This document shows, piece by piece, positions 1 to 10,951 of a stretch of DNA of 64,000 nt (position 1 is its first letter; every line of letters starts with the position of its first letter). The position numbers and the translations under genes are program-made. The DNA comes from Mycobacterium spongiae (GTDB taxonomy: Bacteria; Actinomycetota; Actinomycetes; Mycobacteriales; Mycobacteriaceae). The notes beneath the pieces were generated by a model, which searched no databases, was not told the DNA's origin, and was given only the letters and a program-made list of their open reading frames with translations. Location: the NCBI RefSeq assembly GCF_018278905.1, contig NZ_CP046600.1:5208001-5272000 (forward strand), given 5' to 3'.

Positions 1-2
1 CA

Positions 3-1448
<1,446 letters not shown>

Positions 1449-1465
1449 TGCGACGGTCTTGAGGG

Positions 1466-1495
1466 CGCAACGCATTACATCGCAACGCATTACAT
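1466..1495. repeat. 15-bp perfect tandem duplication between convergent genes
   Basis: The unit CGCAACGCATTACAT occurs twice head to tail in the short gap between acs and the protease gene. No hairpin or T-tract accompanies it. Confidence 0.8.
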
Positions 1496-1504
1496 TGAGC
1501 CGGC

Positions 1505-2203
1505 TCACGCCGGTACTGGCACAAACCCGGCCCCCGGCCGGTCTTTCTCGTTGATGTCGGCCAAGGCCGCATTGATCGACACCACCACCGCCGGGGTATG
1601 CAACGGGATGTATTTGGTGATGCAACTAGGCAAGTCATCGCTGAAAGCGCCGTGGATCATCCCGACCAACAGGTTGTTGACAGTCACCGGCGCCCCGGAG
1701 TCGCCAGGGCCGCCGCAGACCTGCATGACGATGGTGCCGGGGTCTTGGCCCGGACCCCAGGTGACGCCGCACGAGTTGCCGGTCGTACGTCCCTGTTTGC
1801 AGGCGATCTGGCCGAAAGTTGGATCCGGCCCGATGCCGTTGATGACAAAGCCGTCGTAGTTGGCCACCGGGGTCACCTTGGCCGGATCGAACCTGATTAC
1901 GGCGTAGTCGAGGTTGTCGTTACCAGCAACCATCACGCCCAGCGGCCCGGCGCTTTCGGCGCTCTCTGAGGCGACTTCGGCCCCTGGTCCCCCGCAGTGT
2001 GCGGACGTGAAACCAATCATCTCGCCGGACCTGTCGGTGCCGATCGCGGTTAAAGTGCACATCGTTTCCCCGTCAATGACGATGGGCGCACCCCCACCCA
2101 TGACGACCTTAGGGTCGGCGGCCGCGCTAGGCACCGGGAGGCACACCAGGGCAAACAGCGCGGCCACGATTGCCGAGGCAAAGTATCGGTGTGCCATCCG
2201 CAA
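1505..2203 (-). CDS. secreted trypsin-like serine protease (Rv3668c-like)
   Basis: Exported chymotrypsin-fold serine protease of 232 residues. The N-terminus is a typical signal peptide: a short basic start, a hydrophobic core FASAIVAALFALVCL, and a likely cleavage after PSAAA near residue 29. The catalytic triad is visible as TSAHCGG (His), LDYAVIRFD (Asp) and CGGPGDSGAP (Ser). Paired cysteines around the His and Ser suggest disulphides suited to an extracytoplasmic place. A second ATG three codons downstream is an equally good start. It converges with acs and diverges from the cutinase gene. Substrate is unknown; family and position match Rv3668c. Confidence 0.88.
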   Translation of the reverse strand: MRMAHRYFASAIVAALFALVCLPVPSAAADPKVVMGGGAPIVIDGETMCTLTAIGTDRSGEMIGFTSAHCGGPGAEVASESAESAGPLGVMVAGNDNLDYAVIRFDPAKVTPVANYDGFVINGIGPDPTFGQIACKQGRTTGNSCGVTWGPGQDPGTIVMQVCGGPGDSGAPVTVNNLLVGMIHGAFSDDLPSCITKYIPLHTPAVVVSINAALADINEKDRPGAGFVPVPA

Positions 2204-2320
2204 AGCAAGACTCCCGTCAAGATTGGCACGACGCCGCTGGGTGGTTGCGCCAGTCTAGTCGGCCGGGCCGCCCCAGCCCCACGTTAGCGCGGCCAGGAGG
2301 CGGTGTCGTCGCAGTGCCGT

Positions 2321-2348
2321 CTTGATTCCCTTCTTAATCAAGGGAATC
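2321..2348. promoter_or_regulatory. overlapping inverted repeats upstream of the cutinase gene
   Basis: Two nested dyads: CTTGATT-N8-AATCAAG (2321-2342) and GATTCCCTT-N7-AAGGGAATC (2324-2348). They lie in the divergent gap between protease and cutinase. They could be an operator or alternative RNA hairpins. No T-tract follows. Confidence 0.45.
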
Positions 2349-2536
2349 GACACCTTGACTCGGTTCATGAGCGGTGGCGACCGCGCGCAGGCGATGCGAT
2401 TGTCGAGGCGAGGGTCGGCCCCATTACCAGGAGTCTCAGATTCGCAGAATTTGGGCGACCCGACATGCCCGCTCCTCCTGCGAAAGATCCACCGCATCCC
2501 CTAAAATCGGCACTAGTCGTCACCGAACGGTTGGAC

Positions 2537-3205
2537 ATGAGTAAAGGACACATCGGCGGAATCCTGGTAACTGCGGTCATCGCGACTTCAGCATTGTTTG
2601 GTGTACCTCTCCCGTCCGCATTTGCCGAACCTTGCCCGGACTCCGAGGTGGTGTTTGCCCGCGGAACCGGTGAGCCTCCGGGGATGGGCGAAATCGGACA
2701 GGCGTTCGTCGACAAACTGCGCTCACGCGTTGGCGGGTCCGTCGGCTCTTACGCGGTCAACTACCCTGCGAGCGACGATTGGCCGACGGGCGTCGACGGC
2801 ATTAGAGACGCCGGCGCTCATGTCGTCTCCATGGCGGAGCAATGCCCCGACACCAAAATGGTGCTCGGTGGATACTCGCAAGGCGCCGCGGTAATGGGTT
2901 TCGTCACGTCCGATGCGGTACCCATGGGTATCGACCCGGCGACCGTACCGAGACCGCTGCAGCCCGAGGTGGCCGACCACGTCGCCGCAGTCGTCTTATT
3001 CGGAGCACCAAATGCCCGGGCGATGAACTTCCTCCACGAGCCGCCGGTCGTCGTCGGCCCGCTGTATGCGGACAAGACCATCCAGCTATGCGTTCCCAAT
3101 GACGCAGTCTGCTCTGACGGACTGGATTTCGCTCTGCACACCGCGCTTGCGTACGTCAATGGCGTGGTTGACCAGGGGGTGGACTTCGCCGCGGGTCGCC
3201 TCTAG
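2537..3205 (+). CDS. secreted cutinase-like serine esterase (CULP family)
   Basis: Cutinase-family carboxylester hydrolase, 222 residues from the ATG at 2537. That start is chosen because it opens directly into a signal peptide (Lys-containing start, hydrophobic ILVTAVIATSALFGV, cleavage near AFAEP); the open frame upstream shows no family features. Family signatures are the N-terminal CPDSEVVFARGTGEPPG block, the nucleophile motif GGYSQGA, and the Asp-His region CVPNDAVCSDG followed by a histidine in ALHTAL. Mycobacterial relatives (Culp proteins) are exported esterases or phospholipases of the cell envelope. I do not recall a cutinase here in M. tuberculosis, so this looks like a local gain in this lineage or a loss in the other. 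Confidence 0.88.
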   Translation: MSKGHIGGILVTAVIATSALFGVPLPSAFAEPCPDSEVVFARGTGEPPGMGEIGQAFVDKLRSRVGGSVGSYAVNYPASDDWPTGVDGIRDAGAHVVSMAEQCPDTKMVLGGYSQGAAVMGFVTSDAVPMGIDPATVPRPLQPEVADHVAAVVLFGAPNARAMNFLHEPPVVVGPLYADKTIQLCVPNDAVCSDGLDFALHTALAYVNGVVDQGVDFAAGRL

Positions 3206-3512
3206 CTGCGACGACAGCTACGCGACGACCGTTGCGACGCGCCGAGCCGAGGCACTTGCGGGCTGAGCCTTGGCTATCGGTCCCACATCATCGATTGGGG
3301 CAACGGTTGCTCGGCGCGGGACTCTGGTGACCGTGCGCCGGGCGGACGCCGCCTGATCGGTGTTCGGTCTCTGTGTGGTGTTCGGCTGCCCTCGTTCGGT
3401 ACCGCACCACATGGCAACATGAACCGCGACGACAGCGAAGAGGCTTGGCGACGACGCGGGCAGACTGGGGCCCACGAAGGAGCCAGGTAATCGAACCGGA
3501 GAGGAACGCTCT
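3206..3512. other. 307-bp gap without a recognised gene
   Basis: GC-rich intergenic stretch between the cutinase and the holin-like gene. A 23-codon frame (3419-3490) with in-frame ATG and TAA is present but has no supporting feature. The ribosome-binding site of the next gene lies at its right end. Confidence 0.5.
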
Positions 3513-4034
3513 GTGAGCAAGGCTGATCGCAACAGCGGTGTGCCCAGCACCCTGACCACCATTCCGTTGGCCGACCCACACGCCAGGCCCGCTGATCCGT
3601 CGATTGGTGACCTGATCAAAGATGCGACAACTCAGGTGTCGACACTGGTGCGGGCCGAAGTCGAACTGGCTCGCGCCGAGATCACTCGCGACGTCAAAAA
3701 GGGTTTGACCGGCAGCATCTTCTTCATCGCCGCGCTGGTGGTCTTGTTCTACTCCACCTTCTTTTTCTTCTTTTTCCTCGCCGAGCTGCTCGACACGTGG
3801 ATATGGCGGTGGGTGGCATTCCTGATCGTGTTCGCCGTGATGGTCATGGTCACCGCGGTGCTGGCCTTATTGGGCTTCTTGAAGGTCCGCCGGATCCGCG
3901 GACCGCAGCAAACCATCGAGTCAGTCAAAGAGGCGCGCAGCGCATTCACCCCTGGCCATGACAAGGCCGCCGACGGAGCTCACAAGTCCATCACGTCGGC
4001 CGGCACCCCTCCCGCCGATCCCTCAGGCTGGTAA
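3513..4034 (+). CDS. phage-holin-3_6 family membrane protein (Rv3669-like)
   Basis: Small membrane protein of 173 residues. An amphipathic N-terminal half (residues 30-70, with an acidic and basic helix ELARAEITRDVKKG) precedes two transmembrane helices, one unusually rich in phenylalanine (VLFYSTFFFFFFL, about residues 78-92) and one near 98-120. A polar tail follows. This layout matches actinobacterial DUF1469/holin-3_6 proteins; no lytic role is implied. The GTG start is supported by CGGAGAGGA upstream. The stop codon abuts the ATG of ephE, so the two are probably co-translated. Confidence 0.8.
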   Translation: MSKADRNSGVPSTLTTIPLADPHARPADPSIGDLIKDATTQVSTLVRAEVELARAEITRDVKKGLTGSIFFIAALVVLFYSTFFFFFFLAELLDTWIWRWVAFLIVFAVMVMVTAVLALLGFLKVRRIRGPQQTIESVKEARSAFTPGHDKAADGAHKSITSAGTPPADPSGW

Positions 4035-5024
4035 ATGGCAGCACCAGACCCGTCGATGACCCGCATTGCCGGGCCATGGCGCCATCTGGACGTGCACGCC
4101 AACGGCATCCGGTTCCACGTTGTCGAAGCAATACCGGATGCCCACGGCGCGGCTAACCCCCCCAACCAGCCTTCTGCCGAGCCCACCACCACGCGGCCTT
4201 TGGTAATCCTGCTGCACGGCTTTGCTTCATTCTGGTGGTCTTGGCGGCACCAGCTGCGCGGACTGACCGGTGTGCGACTGGTCGCGGTCGACCTGCGGGG
4301 CTATGGCGGCAGCGACAAACCGCCTCGCGGATACGATGGCTGGACGCTGGCCGGCGATACCGCCGGACTCATCCGCGCCCTAGGGCATTCCTCGGCCACA
4401 CTGGTCGGCCACGCCGAAGGCGGCCTGGCCTGTTGGACCACGGCGCTGCTGCATTCGCGCTTGGTACGCGCCATCGCGCTGATCAGTTCACCGCACCCCG
4501 CGGCACTACGGCGATCGACCCTGACGCGCCGCGATCAGGGCCGCGCACTGCTGCCGGCGTTGCTGCGCTACCAGCTACCGATCTGGCCAGAGCGTCTGCT
4601 AACCCGGCACAACGCAGCCGAGATCGCCCGGCTCGTCCGTGACCGAAGCTGCGCTAAATGGATTGCTTCCGAAGACTTCTCGCACTCGATCGAGCATCTC
4701 CGGCAGGCCATTCAGATTCCGGCGGCCGCACACTCCGCACTCGAGTACCAGCGCTGGGCGGTGCGCAGCCAGCTACGCGACGAGGGCCGGCGGTTCATGA
4801 AGTCCATGGACCAACGCCCCGGCATCCCCATATTGCACCTACGTGGCGATGCCGACCCGTATGTATTGGCCGACCCGGTCGAGCGTACGCAGCGGTATGC
4901 GCCGCACGGCCGCTACATATCTATTGCCGGTGCGGGGCATTTCAGCCACGAAGAGGCCCCGGACGAAGTGAACCGCCATCTGACGCGGTTTCTTGAACAG
5001 GTGCACGGACAGCGGCTCAGCTGA
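4035..5024 (+). CDS. ephE: EphE-like alpha/beta hydrolase; nucleophile position is Ala
   Basis: Alpha/beta-hydrolase of 329 residues in the position of M. tuberculosis ephE (Rv3670). The oxyanion region LLHGFASFWWSW, the strand DLRGYGGSDKP, a late Asp (RGDADPYV) and a late His (GAGHFSHEEAP) are all in place. The nucleophile elbow reads GHAEGG: in the G-x-Nu-x-G pattern the nucleophile slot is alanine, where epoxide hydrolases carry aspartate. Unless the neighbouring Glu substitutes, classical epoxide hydrolysis is unlikely, so the name reflects orthology only. It starts directly after the stop of the holin-like gene and converges with marP, overlapping it by 8 bp at the 3' ends. Confidence 0.82.
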   Translation: MAAPDPSMTRIAGPWRHLDVHANGIRFHVVEAIPDAHGAANPPNQPSAEPTTTRPLVILLHGFASFWWSWRHQLRGLTGVRLVAVDLRGYGGSDKPPRGYDGWTLAGDTAGLIRALGHSSATLVGHAEGGLACWTTALLHSRLVRAIALISSPHPAALRRSTLTRRDQGRALLPALLRYQLPIWPERLLTRHNAAEIARLVRDRSCAKWIASEDFSHSIEHLRQAIQIPAAAHSALEYQRWAVRSQLRDEGRRFMKSMDQRPGIPILHLRGDADPYVLADPVERTQRYAPHGRYISIAGAGHFSHEEAPDEVNRHLTRFLEQVHGQRLS

Positions 5025-6210
5025 CGCACGCCCCGGTGCCCACCGGTTGCGTCTCGCCGATATTGGACAATTGACTGGCCACCTCGCCGGCCGTCAGCGC
5101 GAAGCCCGTCTCGGCATCGTCAACGGCCGCGCCGAACACCACACCAAGCACCTGACCGTTGACATCGATGAGCGGCCCGCCCGAATCACCCTGCTCCACA
5201 TTGGCCCTGATGGTGTACACGTCGCGGGTTACCGGTCGCGGATCCCGATAGATGTCGGGACCGCTGAGTCTGATGGTCTCGCGAATTCTGGCCGGTGTAG
5301 CGGTGAAATTGCCGCCACCGGGATAGCCCATCACCACCACGTCGGCACCGGTTCTCGCCGGCTCCGGCGCGAAGATCAGCGGCGGTGGCGGCAGGTTCGG
5401 GACGGCCAGGATCGCTATGTCGACCGACGGGTCATAGGACACCACCGTGGCCTCAAACGGCTGGCCGCTCGCATACACCGAGACGCTGTTGGATCCGGCG
5501 ACCACGTGCGCGTTGGTCATCACGCGGTCGGGCGAGATGACGAAACCGGTGCCCTCCAGGACTTTCTGGCAACTGGGTGCCAGGCTGCGGATCTTGACAA
5601 CGCTTGGTTCGGTTGCAGTCACCATCGGACTGTTGGCCAGGGTGGGGTCTGGCGAGGCGACCGGAATCACCGGGGTGCGACTGAATGGCTCCAAGACATC
5701 GGGCAGTCCCGAGGTGTTCAGCAACGCTGAGAGCCGGTTGGGCACCGTCTGGAGCCAGGGCGGCGCCAGCTCGTTGACCTGGCCAAGCACCCGTGAACCC
5801 CGAACCGCGGCAGCCAGCTCGGGCTGGTCTTTGGACTGAGTCAGCGGTGTCGCCAATAGCCAGGCGGCAGTCAGCACGACCACCACCTGCACCCCGACCC
5901 CGATCACCGAGTCGATCGCGCGTATTGGCCGGTAGCGGATCGCGCCCCGGACAGCCCGTCCCAGCACTACACCGGCAACCTCACCAACGACGACCAGGGC
6001 CAGGATCAGAAACAGGGCGGCAAAGAGTTTGGCCCGTGGAGCATCGATGTGCGTGACGATGTGCGGCGCCAGCAGCACGCCGGCGATTGCCCCCAGCAGC
6101 ACCCCACCGAACGACAACATGGAACCCAGAGCGCCCGAACGCCAACCGGAGATCGCCGCGATGAAGGCGACCGCCAGGACAGCGATGTCCAGCCACTGCG
6201 ACGGGGTCAT
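5017..6210 (-). CDS. marP: membrane-anchored periplasmic serine protease MarP
   Basis: Acid-resistance protease, 397 residues. The N-terminal third holds four hydrophobic helices (roughly 7-28, 32-48, 62-82, 100-120), matching the CvpA-like membrane part. A periplasmic chymotrypsin-like domain follows with TNAHVVAG (His), DPSVDIAILAV (Asp) and VEQGDSGGPL (Ser). The cysteines in SCQKVLEG and in the terminal GACVS are the pair known to form the redox-sensitive disulphide. The start at 6210 gives the family's length; an ATG three codons earlier (6219) overlaps the Nudix stop by 4 bp and is an alternative. In M. tuberculosis MarP (Rv3671c) is needed for pH homeostasis in acid; the same role is inferred here. 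Confidence 0.93.
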   Translation of the reverse strand: MTPSQWLDIAVLAVAFIAAISGWRSGALGSMLSFGGVLLGAIAGVLLAPHIVTHIDAPRAKLFAALFLILALVVVGEVAGVVLGRAVRGAIRYRPIRAIDSVIGVGVQVVVVLTAAWLLATPLTQSKDQPELAAAVRGSRVLGQVNELAPPWLQTVPNRLSALLNTSGLPDVLEPFSRTPVIPVASPDPTLANSPMVTATEPSVVKIRSLAPSCQKVLEGTGFVISPDRVMTNAHVVAGSNSVSVYASGQPFEATVVSYDPSVDIAILAVPNLPPPPLIFAPEPARTGADVVVMGYPGGGNFTATPARIRETIRLSGPDIYRDPRPVTRDVYTIRANVEQGDSGGPLIDVNGQVLGVVFGAAVDDAETGFALTAGEVASQLSNIGETQPVGTGACVS

Positions 6211-6215
6211 GGAGT

Positions 6216-6989
6216 TCATCGCTGCGCACCGCTCTCGCCCACCTGCTCCATCGCGTCGTCCAATTCGCGAACGTCGCTGGTGTCCCAGGGCTGCGCCCAG
6301 CCGGCGACATCGAGCACCGCGGAAATCACCTGACCGGTGAATCCCCATACCAACATCTGGTTCAGCAGGAACGCTGGCCCGGCCCATCGGCGGCTCAGGG
6401 TGCGGCGGTACACCGCGAGCCGGTTCTCCGGGTTGATAAAGGCGCGTACGGGAACGCGCGCGACCACCGCTGTTTCGGCCTCGTTGACGACAGACACCGG
6501 ACCGGGATCAGGTGAGTACGCAAGCACAGGGACCACGTGGAAGCGCGACGGCGCTATGAAAGTTCGTTCCATGGTGGCCAGCGGATGCAGTCTGGACAGG
6601 TCGATCCCGGTCTCTTCGTTCGCCTCGCGCATAGCGGTGGCCACTGGCCCACCATCAGTTGGGTCGGAGGCGCCACCGGGGAAAGCGGCTTGGCCGGCGT
6701 GATGTCGCAACGTCGAGGCCCGGACGGTGAGCAATAAATCAGCATCGTCTGGGACACCGCCGCCCGGAGGCCCCGACTGCGGACCCGAAAACAGCACCAG
6801 AACAGCGGCGTCGCGCCGGTCTCGGCGCACCGACGCTGCCGATGACACTGCCGTCGCGGCAGTCACCATTGCCAGCACATCAGCGGGCAGCCGACGCCGG
6901 TACGCGTCAGGGATCTGACCGATGTTGTCGACCAAGGGGCGCAGCCACGACGGGCACAGGTCTGGGGTCAAGGAAACCGCCACACTCAT
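6216..6989 (-). CDS. Nudix hydrolase, CoA-pyrophosphatase type (Rv3672c-like)
   Basis: Nudix protein of 257 residues. The Nudix box is visible as AFPGGASDP...AMREANEETGID, preceded by HHAGQAAFPGG, the arrangement of NudL/CoA diphosphatases. The start at 6989 is decided by the strong Shine-Dalgarno AAGGAGG just upstream; the open frame runs further but has no ribosome site or family similarity. It probably cleaves a dinucleotide such as CoA or its derivatives; the substrate is inferred from the family. It sits between the thioredoxin-like gene and marP, all on the minus strand with short gaps or overlaps, so the four genes nth to marP probably share a transcript. Confidence 0.88.
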   Translation of the reverse strand: MSVAVSLTPDLCPSWLRPLVDNIGQIPDAYRRRLPADVLAMVTAATAVSSAASVRRDRRDAAVLVLFSGPQSGPPGGGVPDDADLLLTVRASTLRHHAGQAAFPGGASDPTDGGPVATAMREANEETGIDLSRLHPLATMERTFIAPSRFHVVPVLAYSPDPGPVSVVNEAETAVVARVPVRAFINPENRLAVYRRTLSRRWAGPAFLLNQMLVWGFTGQVISAVLDVAGWAQPWDTSDVRELDDAMEQVGESGAQR

Positions 6990-7059
6990 CGGCGCCTCCT
7001 TGTCGGGCCTTTTGAGTCCACCTGCCCAGTCTGGTATCGAGCGGCCGGGCACGCACCCA

Positions 7060-7722
7060 TCACGCCTCGCCCCCGACTGCAGCCGCGATCTCGTCGGCAC
7101 TACTGAAAGCCCGCGGCAAGATCTGGGCAACGCTACCGTCTGCCCGCAGAACCACCGTCGCGGGCATCACGTTTGCGACCCGAAGTGCTGCGGCCACCCT
7201 ACGGCGCCCATCCTGCAGCGTCGGCAGCTGAACGCCGAGTTCTGCCAACCGTAACAGCGCGGCCGCCTCGTTCTCGTCCTGATGCACCGTCACTACCATC
7301 ACCGCGGGACCCACCCGTTGTTGATATTGAGCCATAGCGGGAAGTTCCGCGATGCACGGCGTACACCAATACGCCCACAAATTGATTACCACCCGCCGGC
7401 CGGCTAAAGCACGGGCAACGTGAACGGCCGAACCGTCGGCGGCGCATTCCACCACCACACCACGGAGCGCCGCGGGACCCGGACCGTCGCCCGCACCGGG
7501 ACATGGCGGCAGGCCAGCACGCTGTCGCGGCCCGGCCAGGGCCTGCGGGGTGTCGGCATCACGATGTTCGCGGTCGACAGGTGTCGTAGTTCGAGCGCCG
7601 GGTGCCGAATCGTCGCCCAGCTGACCCACCAGCGCCGCTGTCAGCGCGGCGGCCATCACCAGAATCGCGATAGTCCAGCGCGTCTTGCCGCTCACCGTCT
7701 CGTCCCAGGTCGACGCGAACAT
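7060..7722 (-). CDS. membrane-anchored thioredoxin-like protein (Rv3673c-like)
   Basis: Extracytoplasmic TlpA/ResA-type thiol oxidoreductase of 220 residues. A single N-terminal anchor (about residues 16-34) is followed by a Pro- and Gly-rich linker and a thioredoxin fold with active site WAYWCTPC (Cys120 and Cys123) and a cis-Pro segment NVMPATVVL. Such proteins reduce or isomerise disulphides outside the membrane; its closeness to marP, a disulphide-containing protease, is suggestive but not proof of a link. A GTG at codon 10 is an alternative start. Two more cysteines (CPGAG and VVECAADG) lie in the linker and early domain. Confidence 0.87.
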   Translation of the reverse strand: MFASTWDETVSGKTRWTIAILVMAAALTAALVGQLGDDSAPGARTTTPVDREHRDADTPQALAGPRQRAGLPPCPGAGDGPGPAALRGVVVECAADGSAVHVARALAGRRVVINLWAYWCTPCIAELPAMAQYQQRVGPAVMVVTVHQDENEAAALLRLAELGVQLPTLQDGRRRVAAALRVANVMPATVVLRADGSVAQILPRAFSSADEIAAAVGGEA

Positions 7723-7784
7723 GCAGCTGGCGTCACTGTGCGCCTCCAGCGTGAGCCCAGCTCCACGTTCGCGCTACTCCAATG

Positions 7785-8582
<798 letters not shown>

Positions 8583-8632
8583 CTACGACAGAGTACTGAT
8601 TTCGTGATCTCACTGAGACCTGGTGTTGATCC

Positions 8633-9049
8633 ATGGCAATGTTTACTCTCCTTGTGTCATGGTTGCTGGTGGCCTGCGTTCCTGGGCTGCTGATTCTGGC
8701 GACGCTCGGACTGGGGCGTTTGGAGCGGATGCTTACCAGGGACACCGTCGCGCCCACCGCCGTCGCCGCCCTTCCCGATCAGGCTGAAGCCGTCGACGTG
8801 CACACCATCGCGCGGGAAGGGATGCCCGAGGCACTCGAGTATCTGCACAGCCGCCAAGCCCAGCGACTCACCCAGTCCACGCCGCCGAGTTCACCGCCTC
8901 GGCCCGGCCACGTCCGGGGATATGAAGCAGAGGCGCAACTGGCCACCGACCTCGCTGGACTCGCCGGTACCAGCCTGCCGACGCGGCTCCACCGACACTC
9001 CCGGGCCAATCCGGAGTTTGGGGCGAATCGACACGTGAATCGTGTGTAG
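8633..9049 (+). CDS. small membrane protein (Rv3675-like)
   Basis: Protein of 138 residues with one clear N-terminal transmembrane helix (LLVSWLLVACVPGLLILATLGL, about 5-27) and a polar C-terminal tail with no domain I recognise. The position between nth and crp corresponds to Rv3675. A second ATG two codons inside is an alternative start. Its 3' end holds a 15-bp inverted repeat, ACACG-N5-CGTGT (9031-9045), just upstream of the crp promoter region. Function unknown. Confidence 0.7.
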   Translation: MAMFTLLVSWLLVACVPGLLILATLGLGRLERMLTRDTVAPTAVAALPDQAEAVDVHTIAREGMPEALEYLHSRQAQRLTQSTPPSSPPRPGHVRGYEAEAQLATDLAGLAGTSLPTRLHRHSRANPEFGANRHVNRV

Positions 9050-9145
9050 CGTTGGCACGTCGAGTCGATTGGCCTATCTTTAGACTCGTCATTGGCAAGC
9101 AGTTGGTCTGCCAGTATCACTTCGTTGGAAAGCTGAAGAGGCAAC

Positions 9146-9820
9146 GTGGACGAGATCCTGGCGAGGGCAGGAATCTTCCAAGGGGTTGAGCCGAGCGCGG
9201 TCGCCGCCCTGACCAGGCAACTGCAGCCGGTCGATTTTCCCCGCGGACACACGGTTTTTGCTGAAGGTGAGCCCGGCGATCGGCTCTACATCATCGTCGC
9301 GGGCAAGGTCAAGATCGGTCGTCGCTCGGCGGACGGCCGGGAAAACCTGCTCACCATCATGGGCCCGTCGGACATGTTCGGCGAGTTATCGATCTTCGAC
9401 CCAGGGCCGCGAACATCCAGCGCAACGACGATTACCGAGGTGCGCGCGGTGTCAATGGACCGCGAAGCGCTTCGGGCATGGATCGCCGATCGTCCGGAAA
9501 TCGCCGAGCAACTGCTGCGGGTACTCGCGCGCCGGTTGCGGCGCACCAACAACAACTTGGCCGACCTGATCTTCACCGACGTACCCGGCCGGGTAGCCAA
9601 GCAACTGCTGCAACTCGCCCAGCGTTTCGGCACCCAAGAAGGTGGCGCAATGCGGGTCACCCATGACCTGACTCAAGAAGAGATCGCCCAGCTCGTAGGG
9701 GCTTCCCGGGAGACAGTGAACAAGGCGCTGGCCGATTTCGCTCACCGCGGCTGGATTCGCCTCGAGGGCAAGAGCGTACTGATCTCCGACTCCGAGAGGC
9801 TGGCCCGCCGAGCGAGGTAG
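9146..9820 (+). CDS. crp: cAMP receptor protein family transcription regulator
   Basis: CRP/FNR regulator of 224 residues, the exact length of M. tuberculosis CRP (Rv3676). The cyclic-nucleotide domain (about 1-115) includes the phosphate-binding cassette [18 protein letters not shown]; a long dimer helix and a winged helix-turn-helix follow, with the recognition helix in [21 protein letters not shown] start, with AAGAGG upstream. It controls many genes including resuscitation and carbon-related ones in relatives. The last codons (Arg-Ala-Arg-stop) lie inside the first unit of a 112-bp tandem repeat, so the repeat has grown onto the end of the coding sequence. Confidence 0.95.
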   Translation: MDEILARAGIFQGVEPSAVAALTRQLQPVDFPRGHTVFAEGEPGDRLYIIVAGKVKIGRRSADGRENLLTIMGPSDMFGELSIFDPGPRTSSATTITEVRAVSMDREALRAWIADRPEIAEQLLRVLARRLRRTNNNLADLIFTDVPGRVAKQLLQLAQRFGTQEGGAMRVTHDLTQEEIAQLVGASRETVNKALADFAHRGWIRLEGKSVLISDSERLARRAR

Positions 9821-10044
9821 CCCGACGACGATGCGGCCCGCATAGCGGGGCGAGGAGGAGTTGGGCAATTCGGCCTAAGCGCGCGCGGAGCGCGGGCGCA
9901 ACCGAGCGAGCATCCAACCCCGAGCGAGGTAGCCCGACGACGATGCGGCCCGCATAGCGGGGCGAGGAGGAGTTGGGCAATTCGGCCTAAGCGCGCGCGG
10001 AGCGCGGGCGCAACCGAGCGAGCATCCAACCCCGAGCGAGGTAG
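9809..10044. repeat. 112-bp tandem repeat, two units plus start of a third, at convergent gene ends
   Basis: Units start at 9809, 9921 and 10033, each with CGAGCGAGGTAG. Each full unit holds the core CGACGATGCGGCCCGC followed by a small hairpin (CCCGC-ATA-GCGGG) and a second GC-rich palindromic stretch near GCGCGCGGAGCGCGGGC. The first unit begins inside the crp stop region. The gene on the other side is convergent. It resembles MIRU/VNTR-type mycobacterial repeats; a role as two-way terminator is inferred. Confidence 0.85.
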
Positions 10045-10156
10045 TGCCCGGGGAGGTCCCGGACAACCAGACCAGGCGTACTGAGAGTCCAGCGCCGAGA
10101 TTGCCGTCAGGGCTGTGGTTGCTCAACGGATCACGACCGTGGCGGCAATCTGGCCG

Positions 10157-10951
10157 TCAATCTCGGCGCAGATAGTCCAGTTGGGCCTGCACAGACCATT
10201 CGGCCGTGTCCCACAGCCTCTCGTCGACGTCGACGTAGACATGTTCGACGACTTGGCGGACGGTGGCATGATCGCCTAGATCGCGCAGCGCTGCGCGCAC
10301 CTGCTCTAGGCGCTCGTTGCGGTGCGCGAGGTACCCCGAAGCGACGGCCTCCATGTCGGCCAGTTCCGGCCCGTGCCCAGGCAGCACCATGCGCTTTCCG
10401 AGGCCACGCAGCCGTTTCAGGGATTCCAAGTAGTCGGCTAGGCAGCCATCCTCTTTGTCGATGACCGTGGTGCCGCGGCCAAGCACGGTGTCCGCGGTCA
10501 GAACGGCGCCGCCTACCACAAAAGAAAGCGAGTCAGCGGTGTGGCCAGGGGTGGCCAACACCGTGATCGTCACCCCGGCGGCATCGATCACCTCGCGGTC
10601 GCTCAGCGTCACTGCGCTGCCGCGCAGGAACTGCGGATCCGCGGCGCGTACTGACGCTCCGGTCCTCTCGACGAGTTTGTCGACACCGGCGCTGTGATCG
10701 ACGTGACGGTGGCTGATCAGCACCAGCGCTATCCGGCCCAGCGCTGCAATCCGGGCAATGTGCTCGTCGTCGTCGGGCCCTGGATCGACCACAACGAACT
10801 CGTCACTGCCAGGACCGCGTAGCACCCAGGTGTTGGTGCCTTCCAGTGTGAGCAATCCGGGGTTTTCAGCCAACAGGACGGACGCGGTGTCGGTGACCGC
10901 CCGCAACTTGCCGTATGCCGGGTGCGTCAACGCCACGTCAGTCTCGGTCAC
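10157..10951 (-). CDS. metallo-beta-lactamase-fold hydrolase (Rv3677c-like)
   Basis: MBL-superfamily hydrolase of 264 residues, closest in layout to the LACTB2 group rather than to true beta-lactamases. Metal ligands are visible: SHRHVDHSAG (HxHxDH), TPGHTADS, TADTVLG and PGHGPEL. A C-terminal helical winged extension follows (residues 200-264). The GTG start at 10951 overlaps the RidA stop by 4 bp (GTGA), which fixes the start against a longer open frame. In the LACTB2 group the substrate can be RNA; here it is unknown. Likely co-translated with the RidA gene. Confidence 0.87.
   Translation of the reverse strand: MTETDVALTHPAYGKLRAVTDTASVLLAENPGLLTLEGTNTWVLRGPGSDEFVVVDPGPDDDEHIARIAALGRIALVLISHRHVDHSAGVDKLVERTGASVRAADPQFLRGSAVTLSDREVIDAAGVTITVLATPGHTADSLSFVVGGAVLTADTVLGRGTTVIDKEDGCLADYLESLKRLRGLGKRMVLPGHGPELADMEAVASGYLAHRNERLEQVRAALRDLGDHATVRQVVEHVYVDVDERLWDTAEWSVQAQLDYLRRD

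Noticed and set aside
3419..3490. 23-codon ORF before the holin-like gene
   Set aside because: Has ATG and TAA but no ribosome site, conservation evidence or regulatory logic that I can see.
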